From an uncultured Actinomycetes bacterium (GTDB lineage Bacteria; Actinomycetota; Actinomycetes; Mycobacteriales; Nakamurellaceae), in contig CALANS010000009.1 in assembly GCA_937926105.1 (NCBI GenBank), forward strand, positions 1 through 56,055: 56,055 bases of DNA, given 5' to 3'. The position numbers and the translations under genes are program-made. Position 1 is the stretch's first letter; each line of letters begins with the position of its first letter. This document shows, in pieces, positions 30,256-39,144 of this stretch. The notes beneath the pieces are model-generated. The model ran no database searches and had not been told where the DNA came from. It saw nothing but the letters and a program-made list of their open reading frames with translations.

Positions 30256-31410
30256 TCAGGAACTGCGGACCGAGCGCTCGTAGTCCAGCAGGTCGCCGAA
30301 GGTGAAGGTACCGGTGGGCCGGTCGTCCCGGCCGTCCAGGTACAGCCGTTTGATGGCCACCAGCAGGCCATCGGCCACCCGGTCCCGGAACGACTCGTCG
30401 ATCAGCCGGGCCCGGTCGGTCGGGTTGGACAGGTAGCCGATCTCCACCTGCACGGCCGGCATCTGGGTGCGCCGCAGGATTTCCCACGGCCGGTGGTGCA
30501 CCCTGCAGTCGATCATGCCGGTGCGGGCGACCAGTTCGCGTTGCACCAGCTCGGCCAACACCTCGCCGGCGGAGGAGGTGTTCCCGGTGTCGGTGCCGAA
30601 GTGGAAGGTGGCGATCCCCGCCGCGTGCGGCGACGGCGAGCCGTCCACATGCAGGCTCAGCAGCAAATCGGCGTTGAAGTGGTTGGCCAGGCTGGCCCGT
30701 TCCGCCTGGCTGGGGTTCTGGTGCGCCCCCCGGGTGAAGTAGGTCTCGACGCCGGTGGCGACCATCCGGGCGTGCAGCCGGTGGGCCAGATCCAGCGTCA
30801 GGTCGGCGGCGCGGACCCCGTCGGAGACCCATCCGGGGTCGTCGCCGCCGTGCGCGGGGTCGATCACGATGCACTTGCCGCCCAGCCTCGGGCCGGACTG
30901 CCGGAGCTGCTCGATCTCCCGCAGGTATTGCGGGCGGCCCCCGGTAGCCATCGGCGCGATGCGCTGCAGCTCGTGCAGCGTCTCCGGCCCGAACACGCCG
31001 TCGTCGGGCAGCCCGCGGTGCCGCTGGAACTCCCGCACCGCGGCGTCCAGCTGACCGGCGAACAGCCCGTCCGGGCGGCCGGCGTCGTAGCCGAGTTCCG
31101 CGAGCCGCAACTGCAGCGCCATCACGTCGTCCCCGGACATGGGAGCCGAGAGCGTGTAGGACAGCGTTCGATCACCGAGTGTCCAGCGGGCCGCCACCAG
31201 CTCTCGCTCCGTGGTCGGGCCGACGCGACCGTCCGCGATCAGGCCACGGCGCTGCTGGAAGGCACGAACCGCGGCGTCGACGTTCTCGTCGAACAGCAGC
31301 GGATCCATCCCGGCCGGCGCCGGCGAGGTGCGCGGCGGCAGCAACCCGAGCGTCGCAAGCGAGGTTCGCAGGGACACCACCTGGGCGTCCCGATCCCCGC
31401 GTTGCAGCAT
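30256..31410 (-). CDS. cwlM: CwlM-like peptidoglycan amidase homologue, probably regulatory
   Basis: 384 residues. Two peptidoglycan-binding helical domains (about 1-75 and 85-150) precede an Amidase_3 fold (175-370). Zinc ligands H187 (IDPAHGG) and H254 (LSLHVDG) and the late Glu (VEIGYLSN) are present, but the middle ligand Glu is Ala201 (GVRAADLTLDLA). In mycobacteria CwlM acts inside the cell as a PknB-controlled activator of MurA rather than as an amidase. The gene follows trxA as Rv3915 follows trxC, and GAGGGAG precedes the ATG. Confidence 0.9.
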   Translation of the reverse strand: MLQRGDRDAQVVSLRTSLATLGLLPPRTSPAPAGMDPLLFDENVDAAVRAFQQRRGLIADGRVGPTTERELVAARWTLGDRTLSYTLSAPMSGDDVMALQLRLAELGYDAGRPDGLFAGQLDAAVREFQRHRGLPDDGVFGPETLHELQRIAPMATGGRPQYLREIEQLRQSGPRLGGKCIVIDPAHGGDDPGWVSDGVRAADLTLDLAHRLHARMVATGVETYFTRGAHQNPSQAERASLANHFNADLLLSLHVDGSPSPHAAGIATFHFGTDTGNTSSAGEVLAELVQRELVARTGMIDCRVHHRPWEILRRTQMPAVQVEIGYLSNPTDRARLIDESFRDRVADGLLVAIKRLYLDGRDDRPTGTFTFGDLLDYERSVRSS

Positions 31411-31700
31411 TCCGCTCCCTCGTCCGTGGGTCGTCTCCCGCGGCCACCATCCGCGCGGCGCGCGGCGACCCGCCGGTCACCGGGGCCCGGCTCGCAGGGT
31501 CGCTCCCCCGCCGATCCCGGATGCTGGCCTCGGGTGGCCGACCCTTGACATTGTGCCCCTCCGCGCGGGGTGCGGGGCACCGAACCGGGTGTGACGAAGC
31601 CGGAGCCGGTCTGCCCGGACGAGGGCAATAGCACCATCTGGAATACACCAGACAGGGGGCCGCGCGGTGTCCCGGACGAATCCGGTCGGGACCCTCCGGA

Positions 31701-32024
31701 TCAGGACAGCACGTCCCCGAACTCGGCCAGCAGCGCGGCCTTCGGCTTGGCTCCGACCACCTGCTTGACGGGCTTGCCGCCCGAAAACACCAGCATCGTG
31801 GGGATGGACAGGATTTGGTACGCCTGGGAGGTCTGCGGGTTGGCGTCGATGTCCAGTTTGACCACGCGCACCTTGTCGGCGTGCTCGTCGGCGATCTCCT
31901 CGAGCAGCGGGGAGACCTTGCGGCACGGCCCGCACCAGGTGGCCCAGAAGTCCACGATGACGGGCTTGTCGGACTGCAGAACCTCTTCGGTGAAGGTGGC
32001 GTCGGTGACGTCCTTGGTGGCCAT
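31701..32024 (-). CDS. trxA: Thioredoxin
   Basis: 107 residues with the active site WCGPC at 30-34 (VDFWATWCGPCRKVSP), the conserved D25, and cis-proline loop SIPTMLVF. It reduces protein disulfides and is itself recharged by the reductase encoded 83 bp upstream. AAAGG precedes the ATG at 32024. The trxB-trxA order next to sigM matches mycobacteria. Confidence 0.97.
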   Translation of the reverse strand: MATKDVTDATFTEEVLQSDKPVIVDFWATWCGPCRKVSPLLEEIADEHADKVRVVKLDIDANPQTSQAYQILSIPTMLVFSGGKPVKQVVGAKPKAALLAEFGDVLS

Positions 32025-32107
32025 GGATGGTGCCTTTCTGTGTGCTTGTCGCTGTGTCTGTTCCGAATAGGTCTGGTGTGGGGAAGTGCGGTGGTCGGCC
32101 GGTGGGG

Positions 32108-33178
32108 TCAGCCGACCCGGTCCAGCTCCGGCCGGGCCGGGTCTGCGGCTCCGTCGCCGGAACCCTCGTCACCGCCGGGTCGGTCGGCGGCGGCACCGTG
32201 GTCCGCGCTGGTCGCGCCGTGCGTGGCGAGGTAGTGCTGGGCGTCCAGCGCGGCCGAGCAGCCGGTGCCCGCGGCGGTGATGGCCTGCCGGTAGGTGTGG
32301 TCCACCAGGTCGCCGCAGGCGAACACGCCGGGCACCGAGGTCGCCGTCCCCGCGGTGCCGCCGGCACCGCCCGCCGCCGCGCCGACCAGCACGTAGCCGG
32401 CGTCGTCGGTGGCCACCTGATCGCGGAACAACTCCGAGCGCGGGTCGTGCCCGATGGCCAGGAACAGGCCAGTGGCATCCAGGGTGCGCTGCTGGCCGGT
32501 GGCGGTGTCGCGCAGCGTCAGCGACTCGACGGTGAGATCGCCGTTCACGCCGACCACCTCACTATTGGTGGCCCAGCGGATCTTCGGGTCCTGCCGGGCC
32601 CGGTCGAGCATGATGGCGCTGGCGCGGAACGAGTCCCGGCGATGCACGATCGTCACCGTATCGGCGAATCGCGTCAGGAAGGTGGCTTCCTCCATGGCGG
32701 AGTCGCCGCCGCCGACCACCGCGATATCGCGCCCCTTGAAGAAGAATCCGTCGCAGGTGGCACAGGCCGACACGCCCCGTCCGATCAGCCGCTGCTCGTC
32801 CGGCAGGTTCAGGTACCGGGCCGCCGATCCGGTGGCCAGCACCACGGTGCGGGCGGAGTAGGTCTGACCGTCCACCGTCACCGTCTTGATATCCCCGGCG
32901 AGGTCGACGGACTCGACGTCCTGCGGGCGTAGGTCGGCACCGAACCGGGCCGCCTGCGCCCGCATCTGAGCCATCAGGTCGGGCCCGTCGATGCCCTCGG
33001 CGAAGCCGGGAAAGTTCTCCACCTCCGTGGTGGTCATCAGCGCGCCGCCGTATTGGGAGCCCTCGAAGACCAGCGGGTGCAGGTCGGCGCGGGCCAGGTA
33101 GATGGCGGCGGTGTAGCCGGCGGGACCGGACCCGACCACGATGACGTCGTGCAGGTCGGTCGACCGGGCGTCGGTCAC
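32108..33178 (-). CDS. trxB: Thioredoxin-disulfide reductase
   Basis: 356 residues. FAD motif [20 protein letters not shown], redox centre ACATCDG near residue 150, NADPH motif [12 protein letters not shown] and the final FAD motif [24 protein letters not shown]. It transfers electrons from NADPH to thioredoxin. A Gly/Ala insert ([16 protein letters not shown]) and an acidic tail of about 40 residues after HYLATHG are lineage-specific additions. Confidence 0.97.
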   Translation of the reverse strand: MTDARSTDLHDVIVVGSGPAGYTAAIYLARADLHPLVFEGSQYGGALMTTTEVENFPGFAEGIDGPDLMAQMRAQAARFGADLRPQDVESVDLAGDIKTVTVDGQTYSARTVVLATGSAARYLNLPDEQRLIGRGVSACATCDGFFFKGRDIAVVGGGDSAMEEATFLTRFADTVTIVHRRDSFRASAIMLDRARQDPKIRWATNSEVVGVNGDLTVESLTLRDTATGQQRTLDATGLFLAIGHDPRSELFRDQVATDDAGYVLVGAAAGGAGGTAGTATSVPGVFACGDLVDHTYRQAITAAGTGCSAALDAQHYLATHGATSADHGAAADRPGGDEGSGDGAADPARPELDRVG

Positions 33179-33350
33179 GGCAATCGTCTCCTTCTGCGGC
33201 CGGCCGGGCGGTGTGCCGGGCCGGGCGGGCCAGTGCGGTGCCGGCGTGGGCAGGCGCCCCGGCGGTGACGGGGGCGGCGCGAAGACATGCTCGTCACCGG
33301 CAGTGCATCAAGGGGCAACGCCACCCTACCGACCGGCATTCCCCTGTCTG

Positions 33351-33398
33351 GCTCGTGAGTCTGTCGTCGCGCTATAGCGCCACCTGGGACTCACGAGC
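33351..33398. repeat. Cruciform-like palindrome between anti-sigma and trxB genes
   Basis: GCTCGTGAGTC (33351-33361) and GACTCACGAGC (33388-33398) are perfect 11-bp arms. Within the loop a second perfect 12-bp palindrome GCGCTATAGCGC lies at 33369-33380. No T-tract follows, so it is not a standard intrinsic terminator. Nested palindromes suggest a mobile palindromic repeat or protein site. Confidence 0.6.
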
Positions 33399-33409
33399 GC
33401 ACAGGGTCG

Positions 33410-34531
33410 CTAGCCCGTGGTGGTCTGTTCCTCCAGCAGGTCGGAGCCGGACGCCCCGCACTGGGGCCCGACCACCAGGATGCGCACCTCGGAGGTGTCG
33501 GTGCGCAGCGAGATGGCATACGCCTGCTGACCGGTGTAGCTGACCGGCAGCACCCCGAGGACGTCCTGCCCGGCGGCGTCGTTGGCGGCCAGGCAGGCGT
33601 CCAGCCGGGCGGGGTCGGCGAACGGGCCGGCGGGTGCCTTGCCGGCGATCTGCGGCAGCAGATCGGCGAGATGATGTGGTTGCACGACGACGGCGCGGGT
33701 CTGGCCGGGGGCCGTGGTCGCCCTGGTTGGCGCCGAGCCCGCATCGGCCGGCGGCGGCTGGGCGCCGTTGCTGGGTGCCGGCTCATTCATGCCGGGCTGC
33801 GAGGCGCCGGTTGCTGCCGCACTGGTGGTGGTCAGTGGTCCGCCGGCCATGCCGGTGCCGGGCTCGCCGTCGGGATGCAGCAGCACGGCACCGACCGTGA
33901 ATACGGCAGCCACCGCGGCGGCGATGCCCAGTCCGGTGGCCCACCGGACCGGTCCGCGGGACCGCTGCGCCGCCCGCCGCTGGTCGCGGGCTCGGCGGGC
34001 GCCTTCCAGCGAGCTGACCCGCCCCGATGGCGGCTGCTGGGGGATTGGTGATCCGGGGGCGTCGCCCTGAACCGGCGGCCCGGCGTGCTGCTGCGGTAGC
34101 ACTGGGGGCATCGGGGCGCCGGTCGTCGGTCGGATCGACTGGAGTGGCGGCGGCACCGATGCGTGCGTGCTGGGCGGGACCGGCCCCCCCGTGGGTAGCG
34201 CGGCCGGATGCTGCGCGGTCGGTGGAATGCCAGCCGGGGCGCTCCCCACCGGCACCACCCGTGCCACGGTGCGGGCGGCCTGCTCGGCGGCCACGGCGGC
34301 GTCCAGCCGGGCGGCGACCGAGGCGGGGATGGGTACTGGCGGCAGTGCGTGCAGGTCGGCCACGGTGGCATCGAGGGCGGCCAGCACCGCGCGGGCGTCC
34401 GGGTCGGCCGCCGCGCGGGCCCGCAGCACCGCCGCGACGTCCTCCGGATACACCCCGGCGTGCAGGTCGGCCAGCACGTCCAGGTCGAACGGTGGGCCGG
34501 CCGGGATCGGCCCGGACAGGGGTGCTGTCAT
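33410..34531 (-). CDS. SigM anti-sigma factor-like membrane protein
   Basis: 373 residues. The N-terminal part (DLDVLADLHAGVYPEDVAAVLRARAAADPDARAVLAALDA) is a short anti-sigma-like helical domain. A Pro/Gly/Ser-rich linker follows, then one membrane segment near 203-224 (WATGLGIAAAVAAVFTVGAVLL). The outer part contains HHLADLLPQIAGKAP and a C-terminal SEVRILVVGPQCG. The ATG shares one base with the sigM stop (TGATG). The position equals Rv3912, which binds and holds SigM. What releases it is unknown. Confidence 0.82.
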   Translation of the reverse strand: MTAPLSGPIPAGPPFDLDVLADLHAGVYPEDVAAVLRARAAADPDARAVLAALDATVADLHALPPVPIPASVAARLDAAVAAEQAARTVARVVPVGSAPAGIPPTAQHPAALPTGGPVPPSTHASVPPPLQSIRPTTGAPMPPVLPQQHAGPPVQGDAPGSPIPQQPPSGRVSSLEGARRARDQRRAAQRSRGPVRWATGLGIAAAVAAVFTVGAVLLHPDGEPGTGMAGGPLTTTSAAATGASQPGMNEPAPSNGAQPPPADAGSAPTRATTAPGQTRAVVVQPHHLADLLPQIAGKAPAGPFADPARLDACLAANDAAGQDVLGVLPVSYTGQQAYAISLRTDTSEVRILVVGPQCGASGSDLLEEQTTTG

Positions 34532-35202
34532 CAGCCTCCTCCTTCCGCAAGACGCTGTGCCGCCGGCCCCCGGCTCGGCGCCGACCCCCCGTCCGCCGAC
34601 GCCGAGCCCAGCGGGGCTCGTTCACCTTCGACGGCGCCCGGGCTCGGTCGGTTCCGCAAGTGTCCGAGTTGTATCGCAAGCTTGGCCCGGCCGCGCGCGC
34701 AGCGACTCTTGATGGTGCCTTCGGCCACGCCGAGCGCGCCGGCGGCATCGGCCACCGAGTACCCCTGCACATCCACCAGCACGATCGCCAGGCGCTGATC
34801 GTCGGGCAGCGTGCCCAGCGCCGCGCTGATGTCCAGCGTCAACTCCCGGTCGGCCATCGCGTCTCGGGGCACCGCCGGCTCGGCGGGTCCCTGGTCGTCC
34901 AGCGGAACGGTGGGCCGGGCCTTGCGCCGGCGCATCCGGTCCAGGCAGGCGTTCACCACGATCCGATGCAGCCAGGTGGTGACGGCAGACTCGGCCCGGA
35001 AGGATGCCGCGGCCCGGAATGCCGAGATGCACGCGTCCTGCAGGGCGTCGGCCGCGTCCTCCGGGTCGCGCATGGTGCGCAGGGCTACCGCCCACATGCG
35101 GTCCCGGTGTCGGGCCAGCAGGGCGCCGAACGCGTGTGCGTCGCCGGAGGCGTGGGCGGCCAGCAGGTCGGCGTCCGACCGTGACTCCTGCTCTCCCCGC
35201 AC
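34531..35202 (-). CDS. sigM: ECF RNA polymerase sigma factor SigM
   Basis: 223 residues. Region 2 is DAHAFGALLARHRDRMWAVALRTM, then DPEDAADALQDACISAFRAAASFR and TWLHRIVVNACLDRMRRRKA. Region 4 is LGTLPDDQRLAIVLVDVQGYSVADAAGALGVAEGTIKSRCARGRAKL. This is a standard two-domain ECF sigma factor. A 45-residue Gly/Ser/Pro-rich tail follows. It heads the pair sigM-anti-sigma, 145 bp downstream of murJ. Usual targets in actinobacteria are envelope and thiol-stress genes. Confidence 0.93.
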   Translation of the reverse strand: MRGEQESRSDADLLAAHASGDAHAFGALLARHRDRMWAVALRTMRDPEDAADALQDACISAFRAAASFRAESAVTTWLHRIVVNACLDRMRRRKARPTVPLDDQGPAEPAVPRDAMADRELTLDISAALGTLPDDQRLAIVLVDVQGYSVADAAGALGVAEGTIKSRCARGRAKLAIQLGHLRNRPSPGAVEGERAPLGSASADGGSAPSRGPAAQRLAEGGG

Positions 35203-35346
35203 GGAGCAAACTGTATCGGCCCGCCGCCGCCGGGAGCGTGATCTGCCTGCGGAGCGTGACCGGCCGGCCCAGGGTGCGTCCGCCTCAGCGGCGCCGAGGG
35301 GGTGCCTGATCGCGTACCGGTCCGGCGGATGGGCGCAGGCCCGCCG

Positions 35347-38300
35347 TCAGGAGCCGCTCACGGTGACCTCGGTGATGCTGGACTGGAACTGACCCTGGTT
35401 CTGGGCGGAGTCGCCCTGGTAGGGAGCGAGTTTGGTGATCCAGACCAACAGGTACTTCGACTTCGGTGTGTTGCTCAGCGTGATGCTGACCGGGTCGGTG
35501 CCCAGGGTGGCACTGCCGAGCACCGTGGTGGCATCCAGCGACGGCGAGGGCCCGGCGGCGCTGCGGATCTCAACGTTGGTGCCGGGGGTGCCGGTGGACA
35601 CGGTGACGCTGGATGGCGAGACGGGCGTGGCGAAGCTGAGCAGCAACCCGACACCGTCCTTGAGCCCGCCCTGGGCCCGGCCGAACTGCTGCTTGTAGAC
35701 CCACGTCATCCAGTAGGTGGCGGGATCGCCGTCGTAGGCACGGTCCACGGACGACTCGTAGTCCTTGGGCGGGGTGCCTTGCGGGTCGTACACCGTGGCG
35801 CCGGCCACCTTGATCGGCGCGGCCGACGGCCCGCTGGTGGTGGATTTGGTGCTGGGCGCGCTCGTCTGGCTGGGCCCGGTCGACGTTCCGGTGGGCGTGG
35901 AGGTGTTCCGCTCGGTCTCCGCCCCGGTCGGACTGGTGCCCACGGTGCGGGTGGTCGTGGGTGTGGTGACGTCCAATAGTTGCTGCTGCTGGTCGCTGGC
36001 CTTGATGGGCTCGACGATGCTGGTCATCAGGTTGTTGATCAACGAGGCCACCACGATGACGATCAGCACCGCCAGTGCCGTGAGCATGCCGCCGCCGATG
36101 GACAGCTTGATGCGTCGCTCCCGGATCAGCGCCCGCTCGGCCGGGCCGAGGACCCGACCCTGGGGTTCCTGCGGGGGGCCAGCGACACCGGTGCCGCTGG
36201 GTGCCGGGGGCCGCGCGGGGCGCAGCAGCGCGGTGATGGCCCCGATTGCGTGGATGCCCTGCGGGTCGTCCGGGTGCAGGGCACGCTCGGCCAGCGCGGA
36301 CAGCGCGACCGGAATGTCCGGGTTGACCTCCGCGGCCGGGATCTCCCGGCCGCCGCGGGTGGGAGCCGGCGACAGCTGCGGGGAGCCGTCGGCGGCGGCC
36401 AGCGGCCAGCGGCCGGTGAGCATCAGATACAGCAGCGCCCCGACCGCCCGGATGTCGGCGTCGGTGGTGGCGCCGGCGTGCGCGATGACGTGCGACAGCC
36501 GGAGCTGTCCGTCGAAGTTCACCCGGACCAGCGACGGATGCAGCGCACCCAGCGCGATCCCGTTGCGATGCGCCTCGGCGACCGCGTCCGCGACCTTGGT
36601 GGTCAACGAGGTGGCCACCTCCGGATCCAGCGGGCCACCGGTCAGCAGGTCGGCCAGGGTGGCGCCGTCCACCCACTGGCCCACCACGTAGGCCGCGCCG
36701 CTGCCGGAGTCGATGGTGCCCACGTCCAGGGTCTGGGGCAGGCCGATGTGGTGCAGCCGGCCCGCCCGCAGCGTGCGCGCCACGGTGGCGGCGGTGTGTG
36801 GCAGGTCCGGCATCAGCGTGACGGCCATGTCCCGGGGCAGCACCGTGTCGCGGGCCCGCCAGAACCGATTGCCGGCGCCGTCGGTGGCGATCAGGCTGAC
36901 CAGCCGGTACCGCTCCCCGATGACGGTGCCGGGGGCGAACGCCGCCGGGGCCGCGTTGGCGGCGACCGCCCGAGCATGCGGTGTGGTGCCGTCTGGATCG
37001 GTGACCTGCGGTGACGGAACCCGCGTGGTGGCGCCCGAGTCGGGGGTGGCTGCCGGGACGGGCGGGACCCGGACCGTCGCATCCGCGCCCATGCCGGAGG
37101 CAGGCGTGGCGGGGCCCGAACCGGCGTCGCCCCGCTGCTCCGTCACCGCCACCTGCCCTCTGTCTGGATACCTGTCTGGATACCCGTCTGGGTACTCGCC
37201 TCGATACCGGCCCGTGCCCCGCGCCGTCGGCGTGGCCCCTACGAGGGTGCCATGCCCGGCCGCGTTCCCGTCACCACCGGGCCCCGAGATCAGCCGGTCG
37301 GACGCTACCGTGCCCGGTCGGCCCCGGCGACCCAGCCGGCGGCGGAGTGCCGCCACCTCGTCGACGCGCAGCAACATCAGGATCGCCCCGGCCACCACCA
37401 GCCCCATCAGTCCACCCACGATCAGCTGCAGCACGGCCTGGGCCAGGCTGCCGCCGGTGACGGGCAGCAGGTACTCGACCACGGCCCAGGCTGCGAGGCC
37501 GCCGACGGCGGACGCCAGCGCCACCTTCCCGACCGTGCGCACCGTCCGGCCGGAGCCCATCGGCCCGAACCGGACCCGCAACCACACCTCTCCGACCACC
37601 ACGCCGACCAGGTACGAGACCGACATGGCCAGCGCCAGGCCCGGCACGACCCACTCCTGCGGCAGCGCGCGGCACGCCTCCAGCAGCGGGATGCGCACCG
37701 CCACCATGATCAGGTTGATCAGCGTCGGGGTGCGTCCGTCCTTCATGGCGTAGAACACCCGCATCTGCACCAGCGTCACCGCCAGCGGTAGCAGGCCGAT
37801 GGCGAAGGCCGCCAGGGTGAGTCCGAGGATGTGCGTAGCGGACTCGGTGACCCGGCCGTACTGGGCGGTGATGGTGGCCAGCGGTGCCGCCAGCGCGATC
37901 ATGGCGGCGGTGACCGGCAGCAGCGCCACCGTGGACAGCCGGTTGGCCACCCCCATGTCGTGCTTCACTGCGTCCATCTCGCCGGCGGCGGCATGCCGGC
38001 TCATCCGCGGCATGATCGCGGTCAGCAGCGACACGCCCAGGATGCCGTAGGGCAGCTGGAACAGCATCGAACCGTAGTTGTACAGCCCGTAGAGGCCGTC
38101 CTGGCTGGCGAAGGCGACCCGGGCGGTGATGACGTACCCGGCCTGACTGATCAGCGTGTAGGCGATGGCCCAGGCCATCAGCCGGCCGGCCTCGCCCATC
38201 CGGGCGTCCAGCCCCCACCGCCAGCGGAACCGGAAGCCGGAGCGGCGCAGCGCGGGCAGCAGCACCAGGGCCTGCGCCACGATGCCGACGGTGGTCCCGC

Positions 38301-39144
38301 CGCCCAGCAGCAGGAACTGGGTGTCCGACAGGCTGGCCAGCCCGTGCCGCGGGGCCGTCGGACTGGGCAGCACCAGCAGCGTCACGCCGACGGCGATGAC
38401 CACCAGGTTGTTGATCACCGGGGCCCAGGCGGGCGCGGCGAATCGCTCCTTGGTGTTCAGGATCGCCCCGAACAGCGCGGCGATGCCGTAGAAGAAGATC
38501 TGCGGCAGCAGCAGGTAGGCCAGGTGGGTGGCCAGCACCGGGTCGGAATGATCACCGGACAGGTACAGCCGGGTGAGCAGCGGAGCGGCGGCCATGGCGG
38601 CGCCGGTGGCCAGCAGCAGCGCGACGATCGCCAGGCTCATCAACCGCTGGGTGTAGGCGGTGCCCCCGTCGGGGTCGGAGCGCGCCCGGGACAGCAGTGG
38701 GATGGCCACCGAGGTGAGCACGCCGCCGATCAGCAGCTCGAAGACGATGTTGGGCAGCGTGTTGGCCAGGTTGTAGGAGTCGTTGACCACCCAGAACCCG
38801 AGGAAGGCCAGCAGCACCACCTTGGCCACGAATCCGGTGCCGCGGCTGACCAGCGTCGCGATTGCCATGGCGGAGCCGGCCCGGACCACGCCGGAGGTGC
38901 GGGCGGTGCGCATGCCGACGCTGGCTGCGCCGGGAGTGTCCGGCGGTGCCGGTGTTGCAGTGACTGTGGGGACGGCGGCTGTGGGGACGGCGGGGATTCG
39001 CGTGGTGGGCGCACCGTAGTCTCTGCCGGGGTCGCTCTGGGAGTCGCTCAGCCCCCGCAGGGATTCCGATCCGATGCGGGCGATCACCGTCGTCGCGTCC
39101 TCGTCGGGGATGCCCGGGCCGGGCCAGCCGACCGGCCCGGTCAC
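35347..39144 (-). CDS. murJ: MurJ lipid II flippase fused to pseudokinase and discoidin-like domain
   Basis: 1265 residues. After a 75-residue cytosolic lead comes the MATE-like flippase core (to about 600) with many membrane segments (FLGFWVVNDSYNLANTLPN, FYAMKDGRTPTLINL). It moves lipid II across the membrane. A linker with YPDGYPDRYPDR leads to a kinase-like domain that lacks the catalytic residues: no VAIK lysine (MAVTLMP), HRD replaced by LHPS, no DFG. One more membrane helix and an outer galactose-binding-like domain end it. Same architecture as mycobacterial MviN. It overlaps the upstream gene by GTGA. Confidence 0.95.
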   Translation of the reverse strand: MTGPVGWPGPGIPDEDATTVIARIGSESLRGLSDSQSDPGRDYGAPTTRIPAVPTAAVPTVTATPAPPDTPGAASVGMRTARTSGVVRAGSAMAIATLVSRGTGFVAKVVLLAFLGFWVVNDSYNLANTLPNIVFELLIGGVLTSVAIPLLSRARSDPDGGTAYTQRLMSLAIVALLLATGAAMAAAPLLTRLYLSGDHSDPVLATHLAYLLLPQIFFYGIAALFGAILNTKERFAAPAWAPVINNLVVIAVGVTLLVLPSPTAPRHGLASLSDTQFLLLGGGTTVGIVAQALVLLPALRRSGFRFRWRWGLDARMGEAGRLMAWAIAYTLISQAGYVITARVAFASQDGLYGLYNYGSMLFQLPYGILGVSLLTAIMPRMSRHAAAGEMDAVKHDMGVANRLSTVALLPVTAAMIALAAPLATITAQYGRVTESATHILGLTLAAFAIGLLPLAVTLVQMRVFYAMKDGRTPTLINLIMVAVRIPLLEACRALPQEWVVPGLALAMSVSYLVGVVVGEVWLRVRFGPMGSGRTVRTVGKVALASAVGGLAAWAVVEYLLPVTGGSLAQAVLQLIVGGLMGLVVAGAILMLLRVDEVAALRRRLGRRGRPGTVASDRLISGPGGDGNAAGHGTLVGATPTARGTGRYRGEYPDGYPDRYPDRGQVAVTEQRGDAGSGPATPASGMGADATVRVPPVPAATPDSGATTRVPSPQVTDPDGTTPHARAVAANAAPAAFAPGTVIGERYRLVSLIATDGAGNRFWRARDTVLPRDMAVTLMPDLPHTAATVARTLRAGRLHHIGLPQTLDVGTIDSGSGAAYVVGQWVDGATLADLLTGGPLDPEVATSLTTKVADAVAEAHRNGIALGALHPSLVRVNFDGQLRLSHVIAHAGATTDADIRAVGALLYLMLTGRWPLAAADGSPQLSPAPTRGGREIPAAEVNPDIPVALSALAERALHPDDPQGIHAIGAITALLRPARPPAPSGTGVAGPPQEPQGRVLGPAERALIRERRIKLSIGGGMLTALAVLIVIVVASLINNLMTSIVEPIKASDQQQQLLDVTTPTTTRTVGTSPTGAETERNTSTPTGTSTGPSQTSAPSTKSTTSGPSAAPIKVAGATVYDPQGTPPKDYESSVDRAYDGDPATYWMTWVYKQQFGRAQGGLKDGVGLLLSFATPVSPSSVTVSTGTPGTNVEIRSAAGPSPSLDATTVLGSATLGTDPVSITLSNTPKSKYLLVWITKLAPYQGDSAQNQGQFQSSITEVTVSGS

